This document shows, in pieces, positions 23,315-33,767 of a DNA stretch of 60,000 nt; the stretch's first letter is position 1, and the number at the start of each line of letters is the position of its first letter. The notes beneath the pieces are model-generated. The model was not told where the DNA came from. It saw only the letters and a program-made list of their open reading frames with translations, and ran no database searches. The position numbers were made by a program, and so were the translations under genes. Source of the stretch: Polytrichum commune (lineage: Eukaryota > Streptophyta > Polytrichopsida > Polytrichales > Polytrichaceae); assembly GCA_950295325.1 (NCBI GenBank), contig OX485809.1:31326144-31386143 (forward strand). Reading direction: 5' to 3'.

Positions 23315-23816
23315 TGCCTACTACACACATGAGCCAAGAGCTGTGACCATGAAATTGTGAGAGCCCAAAAGAAAGCGTCCAAAGGCCGTCCGAGGACACC
23401 TCCAAAATCACATGGTGTGGCCACAAACCCTTGTGTGCAGTGTGAAGTCATATGTGACCAGGTCCTCAACCAAAAGCTATTTCAATGAATTTCTATTCAT
23501 GCAAGTCCTCACACATGATAAAATAGAATAAACCAATGGTTGTGAGCATTCAGAGTGTTATGGTCTCCCAATGGTTTTGTGTTAGGTCTACCTCCAAGAG
23601 GTGGTTTTTGAAAATAATCCAAGTGACCATGAAACATGATCCATTCGATGCCATGTAGGAATCCATGTAGACTTTACATGCATCTTGCATTAACATACTC
23701 TGTTAGTCCCTCAAGTGTTGTGTGAAGTGAGCTTGGACCGGCTCTGCCTTTTCCACCAATGAGAATGCTTGAAGTGTATTGGTCACGGGCTCTCAGTCTC
23801 GTGTGTGAGGTGGCCC
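23315..23816. mobile_element. PIF/Harbinger-like MITE, family 2, copy B
   Basis: This element is also 502 bp and is the inverted relative of the one at 21984. They match along their whole length, for example GGCAGAGCCGGTCCAAG read inverted here. It is flanked by TAA at 23312-23314 and 23817-23819. The right end, GTGTGTGAGGTGGCCC, is good; the left end is decayed. It begins four bases after the TAA-adjacent end of the SINE duplication. Confidence 0.82.
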
Positions 23817-24036
23817 TAACTTTCAATTGTTCCACAACAATGTTTTCTCAATGTTATGAAGTGCAACAACTCATGGCCACTATCAATGAGGTGACGAGCT
23901 ATTTCTTGTTGGAACTCTCAAAGCACTTGCTACTTCTTTCAATCATAAGAGTTGAATCCCTCCACATTAGCCTCCTTGAGCTTCTTCTATAGAAGTTATG
24001 TTAGCTCAAAATCTACTAGACGTGCCGATCAACCAC

Positions 24037-24438
24037 TACACCGTTTATGATATTTAGTGTCACTTATTATTTGGAGTTACGCATTGTTATAACCCCCCCC
24101 CCCCCCCATAATCTCCCTCCCTCGATTTCATGTTAGTTAGGTGGTGGCTTGGGTTAGTTGGATTATGAATGTGGTGAGGTTTATTGGGTGTTAAGGGCAC
24201 TTGGGCCTTGACATATATTACTAATTTCATCTCGGTTGATTAATGATGACTTTACTTGAGTGTCATGAACCCCCGACTTGAATGAAGGGGGTGATTATAA
24301 CAAAAAAAATGTTTGACATCTTTGAGTTGATTTAGGTATTGCTGTCATAGTCATGTTGAACAAATATGTCTCTTAAGAAGAACTTCACACCATGCATTTT
24401 GATTTTATTACACTAAAGGGTTTAGGGTTTAGGGTGTA
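24037..24438. mobile_element. TA-flanked MITE, family 1, copy C (tentative)
   Basis: The left end reads TACACCGTTTATGATATTT, then AGTGTCAC. The inner sequence ATTTGGAGTTACGCATTG is shared, inverted, with 56105-56122. The right end, read inverted, is TACACCCTAAACCC then TTTAGTGTAA, where telomere-like repeats (24415-24436) replace the expected middle of the repeat. A C-run of about 15 lies at 24092-24106. The right boundary is uncertain. Confidence 0.5.
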
Positions 24439-24971
24439 ATCAAACCCTCAACCCTAAACCACCCAACACCATGAGTTATTTGACTTTGGGGGGGGGGGGG
24501 GGGGACGGCGATGTTATGGAGTGAGCTTCGTATTTGGACTCTTCATTCATCTTGTGTTAATGTTCAAAGACCTCTATTTGAACCTCACTATTTAAAAGCC
24601 GCAAAATAGAAATTGTGATATACTAGGGATTCACTATATTGAAATTCCGCAACTCGTGAACGATAGTAAATCCCCCAAATTTAAAAAGCACAATGCAAAC
24701 AATCATATGCATTTCTTCAAAAATTCAGTGAAGTGAATATGCGTAACTCTAGAGACAATCGTGAAAATTATGAGTTCTTATTATTTATTGGCAGGCTCTA
24801 GCGGCATGAAGAAATAGAGGGGAAGAATGTAAGAAACTATTAAGATGAAATGACAAAAGGGGATGAGGAAAAAACCCTAAAATATATAACCCCTCGAACT
24901 TTTGTGTAGAGCTATAATCAACAACTCATCGGAGCTTTTGGTTGAGGCTGAGGTATGGTTGGTTGTAATAC
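24439..24971. other. Gene-free stretch with a poly-G tract
   Basis: A run of about 16 G starts near 24488, in opposite sense to the C-run at 24092. More telomere-like CCCTAAAC follows the tract at 24415. No gene was seen. Confidence 0.5.
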
Positions 24972-24974
24972 TAA

Positions 24975-25457
24975 GGGCCGCTTCACACTATGGCCGTCCA
25001 AGTTGAGAAGTTGTGGGATTGAATGACAAACTTTGTTGAGAGTCTAAAGAAATGGGCTGAAAATAGCCAATAACATATAGGAATTGGAGCTTTTAGTTGG
25101 GCATAGTGTGAAGTCTCCAAAGGCCAAGCCCAAAGTCCAAAGGAAGAAGTGACATCCCACTTTATTCTCTGTCCAAAACAACCCCTCCAATCTAATAGCC
25201 AAGATATTGTCATTTAATATATAAAATTGACAGCTTCTTGACCATATGGGTTTCCATCCCTGTCTGACCCAAACTTCCTTCAAGAGTCCGTGGCCTTGGT
25301 CAAAAACTATTGTTGTGTAGGCATTTTGAAAAATGACAGCCTTTAAACTTTGACTTCTAGTGTGAAGGGTCCAGAAAGCCGAATTCGTGGGTTTCTTGCA
25401 ATCCGATTGGTGGAATTCCACAGCCTCTCGACCTTCGGCCATAGTGTGAAGTGGCCC
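24975..25457. mobile_element. PIF/Harbinger-like MITE, family 2 related, copy C
   Basis: This 483-bp element has 23-bp inverted ends, GGGCCGCTTCACACTATGGC on the left and GGGCCACTTCACACTATGGC inverted on the right, differing at one base. It is flanked by TAA at 24972-24974 and 25458-25460. It shares its ends with copies A and B but not the interior, so it is a sister subfamily. Confidence 0.88.
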
Positions 25458-25460
25458 TAA

Positions 25461-26911
25461 TAAGGATATTGTACAATGGGACTCTTACTACCATATGTAG
25501 AAACACAAAGCAAGGCCATCTTTGTGGAAGCCACTGAGTTACAATATTTCAAAACTAAGAATTATAAGATTGTACTTGGAATTGACTGCCAAATGTGAAC
25601 AATTTTTTATTCGATTCGTCTCATGTAACAAAGATGTTATAGTTTTTTGGAACGTTTGTACTTTTTCTTTTAATTATACAAAATTCTCGCAATTGTGTCT
25701 AGTTCAGAAATAAACAAATTTTTATCTTAAACATATTCATGGTATAAATTTGCTTTGAATCTGTACAATTTATTCAACCATGAACTTTGCGATTTTCACA
25801 AAATCAGCATGACGATCAATGTAGTTGCAGTTGATCCACATAGACATGCTAAAGTAGAAGTGTGTTCTTCCATGAAAACACAAAACCGGCGAGAGGAGAG
25901 TGGATAATGAGCTGTAGTACAAGAAAACGTCTACATATTTAAGCCTCTATGGAATAATGGGTTTGCTCATGAAATGAATTGTAGGTTATGAATAATGGTA
26001 GGAAAACATCATGGAGTTCTTGAAAGTACTCTTCACTTGGATAATCAACCAACACATGACATTTCCTCATAGAGGTAAGGCAAGCGGGTCTTAACTTGAT
26101 ACTTTTACCTCTACACCCCACCTTTTAGGGAACATGAAACACAAACTAACGCGAGATGAATGACCAATCCAAATCATGCTTTTTCATTTTTATCCCCATA
26201 TTTTCCAAAATTCATATGAGTATCTTATTCATCACCAAATTGGAGATTTGATATTTTCATTTACAAATCATATAGGCCCCCCAACTAAATTGACTATTGA
26301 ACCTAAAAAATTTAACAAATTTTGAGGCATATAATCCAATACCCTTTCAAAACACACACACACACACATGTGTATATATTTTTCATAATATAAACTTGAT
26401 TCTTTAAAATTGGTAATGCATTTGAGGGGGTGCGGGGGAAATTACCTATTATATAATTATCGAATTCAGTTAATGAGTTGATTGGTTATGACCGATAATG
26501 AGCTCGAGTGTGTGGTTGACTTGTTGCTCCCATGGCTCATCACCCACTCTCCTCTTGTTGCTTATGTACTCCTGTTTTAGAAGAGTACATAACCGAATTA
26601 GGGCTGCTCACTTTAACTAAGGAAAGTTGAAGTCAGCATGTCGCAGCTCGCGTATTGCGCGACGTAATGGCCCTCGCCATGTCCAATGACAGCGAGAGAC
26701 GTCGGCTTGGTTAGGTTCCCAACATTTGTACGGATATCATTAACTGCGGTTTATCTTCAATCGTCTGCTCTGTGTGTGGCTGCCGATCCTTGTTGATTTC
26801 GCTTAAGATTGCTGCTCATGCTCTAAACCCTCTCTCTCTTTCCCAGCTTGCGTTCCTCACTGCCTTCGCTCTTCTTCTGTCGCGGCGTTGCGAGATCGAC
26901 CAGCATTCGCA
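25461..26911 (+). promoter_or_regulatory. RbcS upstream region
   Basis: No gene was seen. An (AC)n run sits at 26347-26367. The last 250 bp are GC-richer and lead into the RbcS 5' UTR. Possible light-response cores are a GATATC at about 26734 and TTATCT (inverted I-box-like AGATAA) at about 26751, with ACGT cores at about 26663 and 26699. These are short motifs and weak evidence. No clear TATA box was found. Confidence 0.35.
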
Positions 26912-27667
26912 ATGGCTTCAGTTGTCGCTGCCTCCGCTGTTGTGGCCCCCGCTGCCTTCGCTGCAGCTTCATCCAGCGTCGCTGCCTCGGAGTCCAGCAG
27001 CGTGAAGGCCTTCACCGGCCTCAAGGGAGCCACTGTCTTCTCCAGCAATGCGCAGAAGTTGAGCAACGTTCAGAACGGCAGCCGCGTGCAGTGCATGCAG
27101 GTATTGACGTTCACCAAATGTAATGCTAACTCTGCGGCATTTTACTCTGTTATTACTGTCCCCGGTCGCAGGACAGGAGAGTAGGGTCCCTGCTAATTGC
27201 TCGCAATGTGGCGGCTGTGTAAATTAACTGAATCAATGTCCACTTCGGAGGATCCCCTTGATCCGGCCCATTTTTCTTATTTTGTGAATGCTTGATTTTG
27301 GTGGCAGGTGTGGAACCCGTACAACAACACCAAGTTCGAGACCCTGTCGTACTTGCCCCCCTTGTCCGATGACGCCATCGCCAAGCAGGTGGAGTACATG
27401 ATCACCAAGAACCTCATCCCTTGCCTTGAGTTCGACCAGGTGGGCATTATCTCCAGCGACAACTTCCAGGGCTCCGGCTACTACGATGGGCGCTACTGGA
27501 CCATGTGGAAGTTGCCCATGTTCGGATGCAACGACTCCGCCCAGGTGTTGCGCGAGATTCAGGAGTGCAAGAAGGCCTACCCCAACTGTTACGTCCGCGT
27601 GTTGGGCTTCGACAACAAGAAGCAGGTCCAGATCTGCGGCTTCCTCGTCGCCACTCCCTCCTCGTAG
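26912..27667 (+). CDS. RBCS: Rubisco small subunit precursor
   Basis: This encodes the small subunit of ribulose-1,5-bisphosphate carboxylase/oxygenase, imported into plastids and assembled with RbcL. Exons 26912-27100 and 27308-27667 give 182 aa. The plastid transit peptide (about residues 1-61, Ala/Ser/Val-rich, ending SRVQC) precedes a mature protein of about 121 residues starting MQVWNPYNN. Family blocks are [29 protein letters not shown] and [13 protein letters not shown]. The one intron follows the second codon of the mature protein, a conserved RbcS position; further introns common in seed plants are absent. Third positions are strongly G/C-rich, as expected for a very highly expressed gene, which opens long antisense frames. 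The upstream TTG in frame (26888) is not a likely start. Confidence 0.97.
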
Positions 27668-29365
27668 ATTCGTCGAGCTCGCCGGCTTCGGACTTCGAAA
27701 TTGATCATCGATGTTACTTGTATAGGCAACGTTACTGTTTTGCGAAGTAACACCATTAATGATCATCGACCACACCTTTTCGCAGGCTACACGCTGTCTC
27801 AATTTTCTGATTGCATGATTGTATGAGTTTTTGGAGATATGCCGGTGAGATGTGAGAAGCAGGAATGATGTGGTATTATTCCGGCTATCATGGAGGAGGG
27901 TGAAGCGCTGGGAAGGGATCTTGAAACCATTTGATATGCATTGCCCTCTCGCGAGGAGATAACTTGATGAAATCATGCGTACTCATCACTGCCTTATTGG
28001 CAGCCATTAATTCTCCGAAGTGCTTACTCAAGCAACACAAGGACCATTTTTCAGTACGGCATGAAACTGCAAAATGTCTCGCTACCTCCTCAGGTGGATA
28101 TATGACTAGGCATTTGCTATTAATACTTTTCTACTACGTTTGTGGAGGTGGAATGCTGGGGAGATTTGATTGGGATTACTTGTATAATTCAGAAAAGAAT
28201 TGCCGCCCCTGCAAACACTGCCTCGAATAATCAGTGTCAAAAGTCTTCGGATTGGCCTTACCGCAACATTGAGTTCAGTGCTTCTCATCGTATTATTAGA
28301 CAAGTTTTGTGAACAAAGTGGGGCGTTGACAGAAATGTGCTGGGCATCCGAAAGGGTTGGTCTTCGTCGTGGTTAGCAGCAACGCAATTCATCCCCGAGC
28401 TCAAAACCCGACAGACTTTCAATTTCAGCTTAGTGTTGTAATATTTCCGGAGAGTTTGAGTTTGTCCAGTTTTCGAATGTACATACTATAGGTCAGATCG
28501 AATTCGAAATGCTGGATATTAACTTATAAACACACATTCGGGAGAGCATCTGAACTGATTGAAACGTTGCACTTTGAGTCTCAGCTGAAAAGAGTTCGGA
28601 TGCGAACGACATGAAGGTCAAATCTCCGGCCACCTGCAACGCTCCTATCAAGATTAGAATACATATGCCTCATAGATCTCGAGCATTTTTGAAGCAGTGC
28701 AATGATTGGCTAAAAGGTAAATCTGTTGACCAAATGTGTACATCATTCATAAGGGATTGGTAAATGGCTATCGTGTGCCCATCTGACAGTTTGAGTATGT
28801 CTCATACTTTAGTCGTTCAAAAGGGTCAAATGTTATTCCTACGACGAGTATTTTTCTTTACACGGGAATCTCCCTGAAATCTCTTTCCTATACAACCCGC
28901 AATCACTCAAAGATAGCGGAACAAAAGCTTCCCTTTAGGACTGTCCAATATTGGATGTTCGGAATTGCATTTCTCCTGTTTAGCTTGTGGATGGTATAGC
29001 ATGGAAGGTCTAGGAATTGTTTCTAACAATCCTACTACCCTAACTCGAATTGTTGGACGCATACCATGCTATAAGTACTACATAGTTGCATCTCCGGGGT
29101 AACTGAGGCCGGTTTTTAATCTGCAACTTTCCTGTAGAATGTTTTGTGCAACTACTTGGTATTTCAAAAGCACACGTGTAGGAAATAAGTAGGTATACTG
29201 GAAATTGCAACTCTATCTGCAACACAGGTGTGAGTGCAGAAATAGTGGAGCTTTTGTCCACCTTGAACGCATACCCCAACTTTTATACATTGCAAGACAG
29301 CGATAAACCTCCAAAGATTGAAAGGAACACACTTTCAACGATTCATCTAGAGAAACTCTAAAGGC
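27668..29365. other. RbcS 3' region and gene-free stretch
   Basis: The first 150-200 bp are probably RbcS 3' UTR. Beyond that I see only short open frames without recognisable domains. Confidence 0.45.
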
Positions 29366-29761
29366 ATGGACTACCTGGAAATATTGGAGCTTGATATATG
29401 CAAACTTCAGTGCCATAATATAATGTTACTGCATCTGATCCTGTGTGAATTCTCCAGTCTGCTTATATGGAGAACATCCTCAATCTCAACGCCGGTTTCC
29501 AATATGAATGAGAGCATTAATAACTTGAACGCAGAAGGAGAAGAAAACAATCTGCTATTACTCGGTGGTCCAGTTAACCATGTGAACCATGGGGAGGAAG
29601 TGCCACTTGCAAATAAGCTTCTACCGCCATCTGGAAAGTTGATTTTAAAAGCAAGCGGCGAGCATGATTCCCAAGTAAGTGACAACGCTGAGATGCTTCA
29701 GGAATGGAATGTGGACGCATGCACGTATGTATATAAGAGACCGACCTTTCTTCAAGAATAG
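29366..29761 (+). CDS. Hypothetical open frame, 131 codons, doubtful
   Basis: This ATG-initiated frame has a hydrophobic first third (CNIMLLHLILCEFSSLLIW) and a hydrophilic remainder with Asn/Glu-rich NNLNAEGEENNLLLLGG. It ends 15 bp before the MITE at 29777. I recognise no family, the codon composition is unremarkable, and no partner exon was found. It may be a chance frame, a short gene, or the end of a decayed one. Confidence 0.2.
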   Translation: MDYLEILELDICKLQCHNIMLLHLILCEFSSLLIWRTSSISTPVSNMNESINNLNAEGEENNLLLLGGPVNHVNHGEEVPLANKLLPPSGKLILKASGEHDSQVSDNAEMLQEWNVDACTYVYKRPTFLQE

Positions 29762-29776
29762 ATCTCATTTGGACTA

Positions 29777-30322
29777 CACCGTTTATGGTATTTAGTGTCA
29801 CATGCGTAATAGTGTAAGTTGCCCTATTTTGAGGCGCATGCTAGGTTACATTGATGATTACTAGGTTCACCATGAAGTGTCTACTCATGACACTTGGCAT
29901 TCAAGTGTGCTTACTAATAACTTGGCATGAGTATATTCAATAGTATTATGAGGTGCGTGCTTATGTCACACAATGGTCTGCAAGTTGAGTAAAGTGTACA
30001 CAAATGATAGTTGCCATTCGTATGTTCAAGAATATTGTCCTCGTGCATACTAAACTGTAAACACATGACACTTGTCAAGTTGTCATCGATACGCTCAAAA
30101 ATATTTTCTACTTGCACACTAAAACGTAGACTTATCGTCTAACATATCCCAATGTGCTACTCTAAACGTCACAATGGAGATATTTTGTCACTTTGAGAAG
30201 TTAATTTTGTTGACGAATGGATTCATATCGACAATTAGAGGGCCTGACATTTTGAGACCTCTAGGCATCTAATTTAGGGCCTTCACAAATAGTGTCCGTG
30301 GCACTAAATACCATAAATGGTG
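29777..30322. mobile_element. TA-flanked MITE, family 1, copy B
   Basis: The inverted ends are clear: CACCGTTTATGGTATTTAGTG on the left and CACCATTTATGGTATTTAGTG inverted on the right, with one difference in 21 bases. TA flanks both sides (29775-29776, 30323-30324). The 546-bp interior has no coding capacity. TA flanks suggest a Tc1/mariner-type origin. Confidence 0.8.
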
Positions 30323-30324
30323 TA

Positions 30325-30776
30325 CTGCAATAATTAGAAATTTCCACCCAATGCACACTTGAACCAAGACATGAATCCCTTGAATTTATTTTTCCTTATG
30401 CTAAATATTTTCAGCATGAGTGAAGGATACTTCAGTGCATGGGTATGGTCTGGTCAGTTTATTTAATTGGACACCTACATTTGAGTGGTATACGGGAATA
30501 TCTGTAGTTACGAATGGACGTCAAAGACACATGTCACAATGAGATTGGAGTGGGCTTGAAATATACACCAATCTAGGTTTAATTGTAAACACAATTTAAT
30601 GGGCCTAAGCGACCACTTAAAGAGAAGAAGAAATGTAGCTTGTACCTGTCAACGCAGATGCTGAAACTTGAAACGGCATGCTCCGTGGTTTGGGCGAAAA
30701 GTGACACGTCATTTACATGTTTCTATTTAAGTAGCGGCTAGTCACGATGCTAACGAATGCAATTCCCTATCAAGCA
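30325..30776. other. Stretch between MITE and tRNA, no gene seen
   Basis: I see nothing coding. The last 60 bp are the tRNA upstream flank, with TTCTATTTAAG at about 30721-30731 and CAA just before the gene. Confidence 0.4.
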
Positions 30777-30848
30777 GGGCACTTGGTCTAGTGGTATGAT
30801 TCTCGCTTTGGGTGCGAGAGGTCGCGAGTTCGATTCTCGCAGTGCCCC
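30777..30848 (+). tRNA. tRNA-Pro (anticodon TGG)
   Basis: The 72-nt cloverleaf has acceptor stem GGGCACT/AGTGCCC with discriminator C, a D arm in TGGTCTAGTGGTATGA, and anticodon stem CTCGC/GCGAG around loop TTTGGGT, giving anticodon TGG. The T arm contains GAGTTCGATTCTC with a perfect B box (GTTCGATTC). There is no intron. A T5 Pol III terminator lies at 30877-30881. It reads proline CCA and related codons. Confidence 0.95.
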
Positions 30849-32160
30849 CCACGACCACTAAATATAGGAATCCGCCTTTTTGGGAGTCATTGCTCTCTGT
30901 ACTGTTCTGGAATTTTTGATACGTGCTATTAATCAATACGACCTCCTCATTTAGGTCTATGATTGGTGGGTTTTGGGTTTGCTTTGCCTTTAGAAATCCT
31001 TGCATTAGGAGCTCATGAGCTTGTCGTGTATTGTAGTCTATTTTGAAAGTTGGGTGGAATTTCTAGGACTTTCTCTTTCTATTCCTCAAATTTTAATAGG
31101 ATTTTAAGATCTAAAATAGGGTATGCGCATGGGGTTTAGTGTCCTAAATTTTGGATTAGCATATGCAAGGTTAGTTTGGCCCACCCATCCTAGTAGAACA
31201 AGTTAGAAAACTTTTTTAATAGCCCAACACCACTTTTGTGTATGATAATGTAAGCTTTAAGAAAACTTCGGGCGACTTTGTATTATTTCTTATAAACTGA
31301 GGGTTTGGGCCTAACCCATGGTTTCATCTCCTTTGTTTTATGAATGACTCTAGTCATTCCAATTCTTAAGGGTGTCCTTATGTTGGTGGCATTAAAATTC
31401 TTGAGTTATGTTGCTCTATGCAACATTGTTTTGGGAAGTACTGGAAAGTTCTCTTTTTTAAGGCTTAAGAAAATGACTTTCTCTTGAATTAGTCGAGGCC
31501 CGTGGAAAGGGGCTTTGTCCAACAAGAACACATCATTGATGGACCATGCCTCATGACAGTGTCAATGCTTTTATATGTGCACTTCTTCCTGACTCACATG
31601 TCTAACTTATTAGTTGATATAGTGAGGGAAGGCATTGTCAATGGCTCTCACGACAACTTTACACTATGGCCAAGGGCCATGACAATGAAATTATTAGGGC
31701 CTTCGAAAGTCATCCAAAAGTTGTCCTCGTGGATTTCATAGTGAATTTCATTTCCTAGTTTATTTTATACATTTCTTATTTGAGTTGCCAATGAATCAAT
31801 TTCATGTACATTTAAGGGTTAACATCAGTAAGGGTGTTTGCATTAAGGTCCAGGTTCAAGAACTTGTTGTCCAAAACACCTTGTAAGTTTAATAGACCTT
31901 ACTTTTAGATTAAAAAATGGGTCCTCAAACTAGGAGGAATATGTTTTTTAGTGGAAACTACCAAGATTTTGCAAGAAAATGGTGCCACATTAGTGGCACT
32001 TTAGTTTTTCATACGAATTGTAAACTCTTTTGGGTCCAACATTTTGCCCTCGAACAATAAGATCGCTAGATTTGAGAGTTTCGTTGGTCTTTGTCTTTGG
32101 TCTTTAATAATAAATGTAAACTAAATTAAGATGCCCTTAACCATTTAAGGCTATGCCCAA
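30849..32160. other. Mostly gene-free stretch with a decayed MITE copy
   Basis: At about 31640-31745 there is a degenerate relative of MITE family 2 (blocks ATGACAATGAAATTATTAGG and CATCCAAAAGTTGTCCTCG match the element at 23315). Its ends cannot be placed. Nothing coding was recognised. Confidence 0.35.
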
Positions 32161-32319
32161 CCCAAGCCTTGCCGCAAGAGATTAGGACGAGGGACACTTT
32201 CCTATCTATTCCTGCCCTGAGTTGTCGTCCACTTGGCAAAGCTCTTCAATTCCAATACAGGAAACTTATCAGCTCTGTTCAACGCGGCATCTTTCTCTCC
32301 ACCCTCTCTCCTAATTCTT

Positions 32320-33090
32320 TTTTTCACGCCCGCTCTGCCTCGTGGCTCCGATCCAGGTACAAATTCTGCTTCCAATTTGCTGGCCAAGGATCCGCATCAT
32401 ACTCAGTGCAAGGATCAAAGGCCGGACTATTGTCAGGTTGCACTAGAGTTGCAAATTGTGGAGGTGACTCGTGCGTGGCTCCTCTTTATGTCGTTCTCTG
32501 AGGGAAAGAGGAAACTCTTCCGTCGGAGAAAAAGTTTTATCCCCGTTTCGTCCATTTCGTCCCACTTCATTCGAGAGGAAGGCCTGTGTCTTCCAACCCC
32601 TGGTTTCTGTAAATTACCGTAGGTACTCGCACTTCCTCGACTCCGATCCATGTAGAAACTTTGCTTTCAAATTGCTTTTGGATGTTTTCGATAAGGCAAG
32701 GAACGAAGTGCGAGATTTTTCTAATTTGTTTCCTATTGGTTTCGACCTCCGAGCGATGTAGCAATTTCTCTGCCGGGCATGTTTGTACAGAAGTTGGAAA
32801 GGAAGATTGGCTGATTATCGGGGCTGATATGTCGTTGCCGTGTTTTCTTTAGTTAACAGGAAATTGATAGTGTGGTGTAAATGAGCGAAATCAAGGCGTG
32901 AACGCTCTTGTGACCCGTCTTTGGGCTCATACTTTGCCAAATTTTCGTTCTTTTTGATCGTTGTTCTTCCGATCCTTGTTTGCTTTCGGCCATCGGTGGT
33001 CGCTATGCCTCACTCTAATCCAGGTATACATTGTGCTTGGAAAGTGGTTGCGCACGCGTTCGATAAGGCAAACAACTTAACCTGGGTTAC
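32320..33090 (+). repeat. Three diverged copies upstream of the methyltransferase gene
   Basis: Related segments centre on about 32345, 32640 and 33015. Each has CTCCGATCCAGGTA-like, then TTGTGCTT/TTCTGCTT-like blocks; copies 2 and 3 also share TTCGATAAGGCAA. In copies 1 and 3 the core reads TCCAG/GTACA or TCCAG/GTATA, a good splice donor; copy 2 has TCCATGTAG instead. They may be triplicated first exons (5' UTR) of the gene at 33768. Confidence 0.55.
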
Positions 33091-33348
33091 TGCGAGCTTC
33101 TCCAGGGGCTTAGAGTTGCAAGAAGTTCACTCATGAAAGACGTAGCGAACCATTGCCTGGTCTGTTGAACAGTGCTTGTACTAAAATTATGCCTGTATCG
33201 AGGCTGAGCTCCAGCTGGGATTCTGATCTGATTATTGTTCTTGTGCTCGCATATAGTTCTTGTATCGACAGGGAATTTAATGAGAGGCATAATTTATTGA
33301 AATCAAGTACCTATTAGTCCATGTATTGGAGTTCTTTCTCGAGACTAT

Positions 33349-33349
<1 letters not shown>

Positions 33350-33408
<59 letters not shown>

Positions 33409-33409
33409 T
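33350..33409. repeat. Compound (CA)n(TA)n microsatellite
   Basis: About 35 bp of alternating CA is followed by about 24 bp of TA, in the region between the putative first exons and exon 1 of the methyltransferase gene. Confidence 0.95.
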
Positions 33410-33767
33410 AAACCTAGATTGGTATCTAGCGAGGGACTTGATATTACCATTTGGAAGCTTCTATAACTTAGTCATGGTGTTTGTACTGAATGTGCTTGTC
33501 AGATGCTTTTTATGTTACATGTCATTGGCATCTATTCAACGTGCATTTATTTCCTTGAGAGCTGATTTTATTTACTGAAGAATATGAGATGTAGAATATA
33601 TGCAGCGAGTATCTTGTAGGAATACCCTTGGATGCTCAAATTGCTCGTTCATTCTATTGATATTGTGCAGTCTCTAAAGCAATAGAAATCTTCATGAACA
33701 CAGTATTATTTCTGGTGACCAAAAATTGTGGAATGACATCCAATGTTTTATAGATCCAGAGTATGGC

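Noticed and set aside
25044-25442. 132-codon minus-strand frame
   Set aside because: It lies wholly inside the MITE at 24975-25457, which is non-coding, and has no known domain.
27233-27976. 247-codon minus-strand open frame opposite RbcS exon 2
   Set aside because: It is the antisense shadow of a G/C-biased coding exon. Its composition follows from the RbcS codons and it has no domain of its own.
32169-32622. Overlapping frames of 110 and 129 codons upstream of the methyltransferase
   Set aside because: They fall in the triplicated segments and show no domain. They fit UTR or alternative first exons better than a separate protein.
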